This document shows, in pieces, positions 56,312-64,000 of a stretch of DNA of 64,000 nt. The DNA is from JAJYIW01 sp963781665 (GTDB lineage: Bacteria; Chloroflexota; Anaerolineae; Anaerolineales; Anaerolineaceae). The notes under the pieces were generated by a model. The model saw only the letters and a program-made list of their open reading frames with translations, was not told the origin of the DNA and ran no database searches. The stretch covers positions 2,976,001 to 3,040,000 of the forward strand of contig CAWAGA010000002.1 of assembly GCA_963781665.1 (NCBI GenBank), read 5' to 3'. Both the position numbers and the translations under genes were made by a program. Position 1 is the stretch's first letter, and every line of letters starts with the position of its first letter.

Positions 56312-57277
56312 TTGTGGGAGCCGGATTTCCTACCGTGCAGCTTCGGTTTTCGTCCTGGCCGTTCTACGGGGGATGCCATCAACTGTGCCCGTATGATGCG
56401 CCTGCGCGGTTATCGCTGGGTAGTTGACGGAGACATCGCAGCCTGTTTTGACAGCCTTGACCACCAATTGCTCTTAGACCCGATGAGCCAGCGGATCCAG
56501 GATGGGCGTGTGCTTAATCTGATCAGATTATGGCTTGATACTGGAATTGTTAAACATGGCTTAACTCTAGACGGTGAGGAAAGCCTGATGAGTGGGATAA
56601 AGAAAGCCTCCGGCAAAATTCGACAGGGAATCGGTTGGGCTTTTCAAAATCTGATTCGTCAGGATTATGATCTTTACCGGGCAGCACGATACGAGTCACC
56701 TGATGGTCAACCTGCCAATGCTGGAAGCGATGATCTAGACCAGGAATTTTTACCTCCTCAGGGCGAGATTGGAAGTCAGGAGCAGAAACAGGCAGTGCGC
56801 CAGATGGTATTGAGCGGGCTGATGCTTGCGTCCGGATGGGCCAGGCCGGGGCTCCAAAGAGTCGCTGAATTTGCAGTGGAAACCCTGAGATCACCCGCGG
56901 GAAGGATTCTGGTTAAAAAAGGTTTGCTGGCCACAGGTACCTTCGCAGGAGCAGCTGCCGGGTTTGGCCTGGCTGCATACCTGGTTTATCGGAAGGTCGA
57001 AAATGGTCAGGTGGGAGTCATTCAGGGTAGTCCATTGTCACCGCTGCTGGCCAATATTTACCTGCATCCCTTTGATGTACGTATGACCCGCTCCGGTTAT
57101 AACCTGGTCAGGTTTGCAGATGACTGGGTGGTGCTTTGCCCGACCAAGGATAATGCCGAAACCGCTTACAACGCCGCTGTTAAGTCATTGGACCGGCTTC
57201 ACTTGAAAGTCAATCCAGAAAAAACTCGTATTCTATCCCCGGCCGATCCTTTGGATTGGCTCGGGCAATCTTTTTGA
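56312..57277 (+). CDS. CRISPR-associated reverse transcriptase, N-terminally short, with a large insertion
   Basis: 321 residues from a TTG start. It begins in the middle of the RT fold: WEPDFLPCSFGFRPGRSTGDAI (motif 2), then VVDGDIAACFDSLDHQ (motif 3; Asp41 the likely catalytic Asp). After RLWLDTGIV (72-80) comes an insertion of about 150 residues up to IQGSPLSPLLANIYL (motif 4, 238-251), then FADD (268-271) and VNPEKTRILSPADPLDWLGQSF. The insertion has a Gly/Ala-rich hydrophobic helix (204-225, GLLATGTFAGAAAGFGLAAY) and acidic/helical parts. The normal RT N-terminus (RT0, RT1) and thumb are missing. Frame ends near the cas1 start, so an ancestral RT-Cas1 arrangement is likely; activity is uncertain. 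Confidence 0.75.
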   Translation: MWEPDFLPCSFGFRPGRSTGDAINCARMMRLRGYRWVVDGDIAACFDSLDHQLLLDPMSQRIQDGRVLNLIRLWLDTGIVKHGLTLDGEESLMSGIKKASGKIRQGIGWAFQNLIRQDYDLYRAARYESPDGQPANAGSDDLDQEFLPPQGEIGSQEQKQAVRQMVLSGLMLASGWARPGLQRVAEFAVETLRSPAGRILVKKGLLATGTFAGAAAGFGLAAYLVYRKVENGQVGVIQGSPLSPLLANIYLHPFDVRMTRSGYNLVRFADDWVVLCPTKDNAETAYNAAVKSLDRLHLKVNPEKTRILSPADPLDWLGQSF

Positions 57278-57288
57278 GAGGTAAAGAT

Positions 57289-58350
57289 ATGACGACGCTT
57301 TATGTTACCGAAGCCGGTACTCAAGTTCGGAAAGTAGATGAACGATTGGTTGTTTATAAGGATCAACAGGTGGTCGATGAAATTCCCATGATAAAAGTAG
57401 ATCAGGTCGTTATGGTTGGTCGAGGAGTTAGCCTGACTACCCCTGCCTTATTCGAGCTCACGAAGCGCGGGGTCGATGTGGTTTACCTGAGTGGAAGCGG
57501 GCGCTATGTTTCACGATTGGTGGGTGGAGAACACAAACACGGCAAACTGCGTTACACTCAAGCGCTCGCGACCGCCGACCCCAGACGCGTCCTCACCCTG
57601 GCTAAAAACATCGTGCGCGGTAAGATCGCCAACCAGCGCACCTTGGTCCGCCGCCATTCCGAAGGAGCACCTTGGGCTCAACAGGCCTTAGCGGGTATGG
57701 ATGCCATGGCGCAACGCCTGGAAGCCAACCACACATTGGACGAAGTCCGCGGTATGGAAGGTCAGGCGGCCAAAGAATATTTCAGCTTGCTTCGCCGTTT
57801 GTTAGCCAACCCCATCAATAGGGGAAGCTGGGGATTCGAAAGGCGGGTTTATTACCCGCCGACCGACCCGGTCAATGCGATGCTTTCTTTTGGATACACT
57901 CTTTTACTCAACGATATGACCACTGCCTGCCAGCTCACCGGTCTGGATCCATACCTGGGTTGCTTCCACGCCATCGATTACGGCCGGCCGTCGATGGCAT
58001 TAGATCTGATCGAAGAATTCAGGCCCATTATTGTCGATTCAATTGTCCTGACGGCAGTGAATCGGTTCTGGATAAGATTGGAAGATTTCGGAAATCACAA
58101 GATCGCCAGAAGCGGGGAAGAGATCGACCTGCCTTCTCCTGATGGACAGGCCGCGCCGGCAGTTTACATGTCTGCCGAAGCTCGAAAGAAATTTCTGGGC
58201 TGGTACGAGGACCGGGTAAACGAACAGATCACTTACCCAATAACCCAGGAGCGCACAACCTACCGCCGTATTTTTTCGCTTCAGGCTCAGTTAATGGCAA
58301 AAGTCATCCTTGGCCAATCGCAAGATTACAAACCCCTTATCGTAAAATAG
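57289..58350 (+). CDS. cas1: CRISPR integrase Cas1
   Basis: 353 residues from ATG 57289, which has GAGAGGTAAAG upstream; a TTG at 57256 in the same frame would overlap the RT. All Cas1 hallmarks are present: N-terminal beta domain, Glu157 in GMEGQAAKEYF, GLDPYLGCFH with His227, then ALDLIEEFRP with acidic residues (Asp239, Glu242/243). Cas1 with Cas2 inserts spacers. The 11-bp gap to RT and 2-bp gap to cas2 show one operon. Confidence 0.95.
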   Translation: MTTLYVTEAGTQVRKVDERLVVYKDQQVVDEIPMIKVDQVVMVGRGVSLTTPALFELTKRGVDVVYLSGSGRYVSRLVGGEHKHGKLRYTQALATADPRRVLTLAKNIVRGKIANQRTLVRRHSEGAPWAQQALAGMDAMAQRLEANHTLDEVRGMEGQAAKEYFSLLRRLLANPINRGSWGFERRVYYPPTDPVNAMLSFGYTLLLNDMTTACQLTGLDPYLGCFHAIDYGRPSMALDLIEEFRPIIVDSIVLTAVNRFWIRLEDFGNHKIARSGEEIDLPSPDGQAAPAVYMSAEARKKFLGWYEDRVNEQITYPITQERTTYRRIFSLQAQLMAKVILGQSQDYKPLIVK

Positions 58351-58352
58351 CT

Positions 58353-58631
58353 ATGAGTCAGTTTCTGATGGTTAGCTATGACATTCCGGATGACCGGCGG
58401 CGTCTCAAAGTGATGAAGATCCTCAAAAATTTTGGCAGCCACGTCCAATATAGCGTTTTTGAATGTCGATTAGATGAGAGCCAGATTACAGACCTTCGTA
58501 AGCAGTTGCAGAAACAAGCCGTTCGTCAGGACAGTGTCCGGTTCTACTTTATCAGCCAGGATGATGTATCGCGGATCGAGGTGTTTGGAACAGGTGGTGT
58601 GACGCCCGACAGCATTTTTTACCTGCATTGA
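58353..58631 (+). CDS. cas2: CRISPR-associated Cas2
   Basis: 92 residues, full length, with LMVSYDIPDDRRRLKVMKIL (Asp in the first strand), QYSVFECRLDESQ and DSVRFYFISQDDVSRIEVFG. Starts two bases after the cas1 stop. Structural partner of the Cas1 integrase. Confidence 0.95.
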   Translation: MSQFLMVSYDIPDDRRRLKVMKILKNFGSHVQYSVFECRLDESQITDLRKQLQKQAVRQDSVRFYFISQDDVSRIEVFGTGGVTPDSIFYLH

Positions 58632-58778
58632 CGTGACACATCTCAGGCACGTGACTTCTAAGGAATTCAGTTGCTAGTTTCTGGGTAACTCAAAAAAACC
58701 AGGTGCGGAGCGGCCCTGTACCACCGAACCGGCGACTGTAATTCAAGTGTCTTGTGAAAGTTTTCCCATTATGGAGGT

Positions 58779-58983
58779 GCAGATTCGGAAAAAGGGGATA
58801 GGAGCGGTAGAACGAGATCCGATGAGTTGCGGAGAGGTAACCGGGAATGTGAGCGGATTAGAATCAGATTAAAATGCAGTCAAAATACTGCCACATGCTG
58901 CACGTTCGCAAAGGTGGTACAAATGGACGGTCAAGCGTGCTATAATAAACACAGTTGAGCTAAAGAGAGGTTTTTTAGGAAGA
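58779..58983 (+). promoter_or_regulatory. CRISPR leader 3
   Basis: The 140 bp next to the array are almost the same as in leaders 1 and 2 (TATAAT at 58941-58946, 43 bp before the repeat). The distal 65 bp share only pieces (AGATTCGGAAAA, GATGAGTTG). The leader follows cas2 directly, so this array is the one physically linked to the adaptation genes. Confidence 0.8.
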
Positions 58984-59539
58984 GGCTTAACCGCCCATGC
59001 CCTGTCTAAGGGATTGAAACTAATCCACGTGCTGTTTTGCTTCTTTGGTCTGATCCGGGCTTAACCGCCCATGCCCTGTCTAAGGGATTGAAACGTTGCT
59101 TCATTGTGCGCCTTCGTCTGATCAACTCCAGGCTTAACCGCCCATGCCCTGTCTAAGGGATTGAAACACCTCTCCGTCAATCATTTGGGGGAAGTTATCC
59201 AACAGGCTTAACCGCCCATGCCCTGTCTAAGGGATTGAAACCTTCTTACCACTTGCGGTGCTACTTGTTTGGCTTTTTGGCTTAACCGCCCATGCCCTGT
59301 CTAAGGGATTGAAACTTGTTCACCATCATTTGCCCTTTTACAGTCGCAACAGTAAGGCTTAACCGCCCATGCCCTGTCTAAGGGATTGAAACACTCAGAC
59401 GGCTGTAAAGTACCCGTGGGGGTACTCGTCGGCTTAACCGCCCATGCCCTGTCTAAGGGATTGAAACTACACAGCTGAAAAATTTCGATCCAGATTTCCG
59501 TTGGCTTAACCACCCATGCCCTGTCTAGGGGATTGAAAC
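58984..59539 (+). CRISPR. CRISPR array 3: 8 repeats, 7 spacers
   Basis: Repeats start at 58984, 59058, 59131, 59205, 59279, 59356, 59431 and 59503. The last repeat is altered (AACCACCC, CTAGGGGATT), again marking the distal end. Same repeat as the other arrays; all three transcribed in the plus direction. Confidence 0.98.
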
Positions 59540-59693
59540 CTCCAATCTAGTGACCCAAAATCGGTCAGAGATAGTCGATACACTATATGTAAACCACAGA
59601 GAATCTGTACCGGCCTGAAATAAAATGGGGGAAAATAATTTAGATTGATAATGGATCGATTTCTACAATCTGAATTGGATCAGGAGGGGATCT

Positions 59694-62682
59694 ATGAATA
59701 TCCATTCCGGTTCGTCCTTGTCTGGTACGAAACTCATCAGGATCTTTCAACTTTTCGGGGCCCTGCTGATTCTTCTGGCTGGCATGCTGCCCGTTTACCA
59801 ACCTGAGAGGGTATCCGCTGCATTTCCGCAGATGTCGGTTGGGAGCTGCGCGGTCGTGACGGGCGCCAGCCAGTATGGAGGGTTGAAGGTTCGCTCCGGG
59901 CCAGGGCTCAGCTATTCCCAGGTTGGGTTGCTCCAGGATGGCACAGTGATCAAAATCACCTGCGGACCCATCTCCGCTGACGGCTATACCTGGTGGCAGC
60001 ATGACCATGGCGGTTGGTCTGCTGGCACCTACCTGGCAGATACTTCTTGCGAATCCAGCTCGTTTGTTTTTCAACTGACCGCTGGGTTGGCGATCAACCC
60101 ATCTTCTCCCTATCCCGGCCAAAGCACCAACGCTGCCTTCAAAGCTAAAAATAACGGTGGTTCTCCATTCACCCTCCAATACCTGGGGGTTAAATGCCGG
60201 CGCACGTCGGACCAGGCCAATTACGATTTTGCCTGGATGACCAATGTCACCTTAAGCCCGGGTCAGGAGTACAGCTACTCCACCAACCGTTCCTTCGACC
60301 AGGTAGCCGCCTATTCCTGTACGCCAAACTACGAATACAATAATAATTGGAGCGACGTGCATTGGTCCAATGGTTCTACGAACTATGTGACGATCAACGT
60401 TCAGAATGCCCCACCCTCTCCCGGGAACCTCATCTTGAGCCAGGATTTGAGCGTTTCGACGACCGCCCCAGCCGTTGGACAGGATTTCAACGGCACATTC
60501 AAAGTTAAAAACAACGGCGGCCAGGCGATGACCATACAGTACCTGGGGATCCAGGGGCGGTTGAATGGCGACTTGAATGGCCAGAACGGAGATTTTGCCT
60601 GGATCCAGAACCTGTCCCTGCAACCAGGGCAGGAATACACTTATTCGGCCAACCGCAGCCTGCCCACCGCCGGTAATTGGACGTTACGCCCCAATTACGA
60701 ATATAGCAATTCCTGGTCGGATGTGCACCGCTCGGATGGAACGGTGGATACCTTATGGGTCACTGTATCCAATCCTGTGACTCCGGGAAATATCCAGCTC
60801 ACGCAAGGACTGGCATTCAATCCCGGTATCCCGGCACCAGGACAGAACACAAACGCCTCATTCAAAGCCAAAAATAACGGTGGGCAGGCGATCACCCTGG
60901 GGCATTTGGGCGTTAAGTGCCGGCGGAACTCCGATCAGGCAAACTATGATTTTGCGTGGATTCTCAATGTGACGTTGCAGCCCGGGCAGGAGTACAGCTA
61001 TTCGACCAATCGAGCCTTCGACCAGGCAACCAGCTATTGGTGCACCCCCAATTATGAACAAAGCGGCGCCTGGAATGACGTCAAGTGGTCGAATGGGACT
61101 ACTAATTATGTTACTGTAAACGTCCAGGTGCCATCGACAACCTATTCGATATCGGGAACCATCCAAACAGGCGGGACCACTCCCCTGGCAATCGCTGGTG
61201 TGGCGGTGATAGATAACCAGGGGCATTCCACAACCTCCAACGCGCAAGGCGCTTATACATTGACCGGGCTGGCTGCAGGGGCGTACACCCTCACCGCCAC
61301 GAAAACAGGCTATTCATTCTCTCCCACCTCGCTGGCCGTTTCTCTGGCAGGAAATGTCTCCGGTAAGAATTTCATTGGTACCCCCACCGGGAACAAACCC
61401 TGGCTGCTCATGTACTATATGGTGGGGGATAATAACCTGAACCCTCGAGCCCAATCCGTTTTCGAACAGCTAAAGGCTCATCAAGGTTCTTCTGCCTACA
61501 ACATTGCCGTAATGTTTGATGGGGCCGCAAATAACGACAGCCGGTATTATTACATTGCTGATAACACCGTTTTCGTGGTGAAAAACGAGCTTAACAGCGG
61601 TGACCCGAATACACTGATTGATTTTGTCAAATGGGCCCGGGGTATGTTCCCGGCTGATCACACCGCCCTGGTCCTTTGGGATCATGGTAGTCTGGCGACC
61701 ACCATGCAGGATGTGTCGCAGAACCGGAGCATGAGGGTTCAAGAACTGGCTGGCGCTCTCAAACAGATCGTTTCCCAAACCGGGAAAATGGACATCCTTC
61801 AACTGGACGCCTGCCTGATGGGATCGATCGAAGATGCGTACGAATTCCAACCAGCAGCAGATTTCTATATTGCATCTGAAAACGAAGGCTGGGTCCCAAC
61901 TCCCCCCTCTTATCTTAATTCCATCCCAGAAACCATGACCCCTGAATCCCTGGCAGTTCAGATTGCTTCCAATTATCACAATTATTGGACCGGTGGAAAG
62001 TATCCACATACGATTTCGGTTGCCAGGATCTCGAATTTGCCGCTTCTGGCAGATAAAGTTAACACATTTGCTGGCCAGTTAACGACTTCTTTATCATCAC
62101 TCGGGGGTACCTGGCTCAAATTGCAGGTTCTCGCCCAGGTCCAGAAGTTTCGATTCGGACGGAAGCGGACAGATTGGCATGCTGGATGAGTTTTTCGACC
62201 TGTACGACTTCGCCCGCCTTGTCAAGGAGAAAAGCAGCAACGGTGCACTGCAGACGACTGCTCAGGATATAATGAATGCCATTCAAGACGATCCTGATGC
62301 TGGCAAACATTACATCATCTACAACCAGTTTTGGTCGGGGATCATTCCAGCAAACTCCGGTTCAGTTTCAGGCAATACCTGGATCCTGGATCACAGTCAC
62401 GGAGTCTCCATCTTTTTCCCCAAACCGGATAATAAACGAAGTTTTTATAATGGCTTGACCTTGACTTTTGCCAGCGGTACAGATTGGATGATCGGTACAC
62501 AATCTATTTCTTCTGGCGATGCATCCACCCAAGCCATTGTGAACCAATGGGGACCAATGCTGGTGGCCTATGTGAACCTGTCATCTCCCGGTGCCATCGA
62601 CGATCCTACCCTGCCTCCAGTTGAATCGCCTTTGATAGGCCAGGCGGTGCGCATTTACCTGCCGGCGGTGAGAGGAAAATAA
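59694..62682 (+). CDS. Secreted multi-domain C11 (clostripain-like) peptidase, one frameshift
   Basis: Signal peptide (LFGALLILLAGMLPVYQ), SH3-like domain (about 43-120, GGLKVRSGPGLSYSQVGLLQDG), three homologous beta repeats of about 115-120 residues (each with AxFKAKNNGG and NYxFAWxxN), a carboxypeptidase regulatory-like domain (SGTIQTGGTTPLAIAGVAV), then the C11 fold: catalytic His664 in LVLWDHGS and Cys707 in LQLDACLMGS. Near 62140-62165 the frame shifts; the second frame (from about 62155) continues SGQIGMLDEFFDLYDFARL to VRIYLPAVRGK. Restored, it would be about 990 residues. Cleaves after Arg/Lys in this family. The GAGGGG ribosome-binding site precedes the ATG. Confidence 0.8.
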
Positions 62683-62787
62683 TCCTGGATGATCATAATA
62701 GATCTATCCTATAATGGTTAATATCACGATTTTCCAGGTCAATCATTTCTGAAGAATTTGAGACGTTTTAGTTTGGGAGGGAATGCC

Positions 62788-64000
62788 ATGACAAATTGGG
62801 GTTATCTCGACCTTCTTGACAGCGCCAAAACCGCGCATCCTTATGATGAGCCGAAGAATTGGTGGCGGCCGCAATCCAGGGATGAGCAAAACGTGTCCCT
62901 AAGCCTTTCCGAAACAGGGACGATCATCTACCTTGCTCACGCCCAGCCGATTGTGACTTCTTTGAACCAGTCTGTCGATTTGGCGATTTTTCTGGATTCG
63001 ATTCCTTATATACAGCTGATTTCGAGGCATCTAGGCAAGCCGTTATTAAGAGTGGCCTTCCATAAAATAAAGAACCCAACACCTGAAACTTTGTACCAGG
63101 TCATGTATGGATATTTAACCGATCACAATTTTAAGTTTAGCGCTTGGCCAGGCCTCGATGAGCTGGTCAGTTCAGGCCTGTTCTTACGCGACTTGATGGC
63201 ACACTGCCTGCTTGATGCCGCGAGTGATTCGGACTCCAGCGCCCCCTTCCTCGCCATGATTTAGTGCCTCCCCAATGATCTCAAAATTAAATATAATTTC
63301 GAAAAACAAGCCTTTGCACTCACCACGCTATTCGAGTATTTGAAAGAACACCAAGCAGACGGGGTGTGCATCGAGTCCCACCAGCCGCAATTATCGATAT
63401 GGGACTGCTTCGAAAAAACCCGGGATCGAGAACATGGAATTTGTAGCGAAATTATAAATGATGTTAACAAATATATTGCCGTAAAAGAAAAAGGATCTCT
63501 AGAAAGCAGGAGCGATCTTTACGAAGCAGCCGGACACCTGATGTCAGGAGAGGACTTATTCCGGGTCAGGAATTTCGTCGATTATTTTTATAACCGTAAG
63601 ATTGCATCATCAATCAGTGGTGGAAAAGGGGTTTTTAGCTTTTCGGATACCCTTTCTCCTTTCTACATGCAGCATACAACAGCTGAAGAGCAGCTGGCAA
63701 AAGATATTGTTGAATGCAATCCCCATGCAAGTCCACAAGAACCTCCAGTAGCCTGGGAAAAAGAGATCGACCTGGCACTGGAGACGATCCAGGACCAGTC
63801 TCAGAATTATCTCGATTGGCAGAAGCTTCTCCATATATATAGTGACCCGGAAATCGCTGTCAATCTGCAATCAAAAACCGGATACATTACCGAAAAGTGG
63901 CTTCACCAACTTCACGAATTAATTGCGGTTAAAATCACTGATTTATCAAGTAGAAACCAGGTCCAGGAATTGCGCATTAAAGGTAAGAACATCATACATT
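62788..64000 (+). CDS. Unknown protein with one in-frame amber codon, partial at the window edge
   Basis: ATG at 62788 with TTTGGGAGGG upstream. 158 codons lead to TAG at 63262-63264; the same frame then stays open for 245 codons to the window end (LKIKYNFEKQAFALTTLFEYLKEH, KEKGSLESRSDLYEAAGHLMSGEDLF, IDLALETIQDQSQNYLDWQKLLHIY). The coding bias continues across the stop, so it looks like one protein with a nonsense change or a recoded codon. I do not recognise a family; both halves look globular and helical, and the second half contains an acidic segment. Confidence 0.6.

Noticed and set aside
58632..58778. Possible small gene after cas2
   Set aside because: No start signal or continuous frame; it is the leader-upstream spacer.

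Overview
The window looks like a chromosomal stretch of a Chloroflexota bacterium, probably of the Anaerolineae class. This is inferred from gene content and codon use, because no marker gene is present. Pointers are a Tad-type pilus cluster with no outer-membrane secretin (as expected for a single-membrane cell), a Tubulin_2/von Willebrand A cluster, DUF4126 and WYL proteins, a secreted C11 peptidase, and abundant CRISPR.

Layout. 1-504: start of a P-loop (STAND-type) ATPase running off the left edge. 842-3883: an ssb-like gene, a membrane-anchored protein, a coiled-coil/nuclease-like protein, then an unusual array of GGTNYAWACC boxes, a 20-codon ORF and a 162-residue membrane protein. The last three elements are repeated at 7004-7663 as a 660-bp direct repeat. 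Between the copies lies an AT-rich island with a HEPN/SEL1-like gene, an HTH regulator and two zinc-ribbon proteins. 8286-11004: PadR regulator, two DUF1048 proteins and an ABC exporter. 11377-18764: a shared regulatory element, an attenuator-like leader and a type IV secretion-like operon whose VirB4-like ATPase carries a huge Ser/Thr/Gln/Gly-rich insert. 19322-28172: Tad pilus assembly operon (CpaB, CpaE, CpaF, TadB, TadC, prepilin peptidase, Flp pilin, TadE/TadG-like). 28463-37263 (minus strand): a von Willebrand A/FHA protein, a Tubulin_2 FtsZ-like GTPase, two unknown proteins and a transglutaminase-like protein, a plausible membrane-remodelling system.

37580-59539 is a CRISPR neighbourhood with three arrays (15, 20 and 8 repeats). 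All three have the same 37-nt repeat, the same orientation and a shared leader of about 205 bp. One adaptation module (reverse transcriptase, cas1, cas2) sits before array 3. No effector or interference gene is in the window, so the arrays must be served from elsewhere or be orphaned. Arrays 1 and 2 sit in a duplicated context: divergent WYL-domain gene, leader, array, DUF4126 gene. In unit 1 the DUF4126 gene is dead, and in unit 2 the WYL gene is dead and split by an IS21 element. A STAND-TPR ATPase coupled to a GH130-like gene lies between the arrays. A VirD4/HerA-like ATPase and a response regulator follow array 2.

59694-64000: a secreted multi-domain C11 peptidase and an unknown ORF with one in-frame amber codon, running off the right edge.

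Many otherwise intact genes carry one single-base frameshift, several clearly in homopolymer runs. This may reflect sequencing error in the assembly rather than biology, so the 'broken' calls for cpaF, the VWA gene, the HerA-like gene, the GH130 gene and the C11 peptidase should be read with that in mind.
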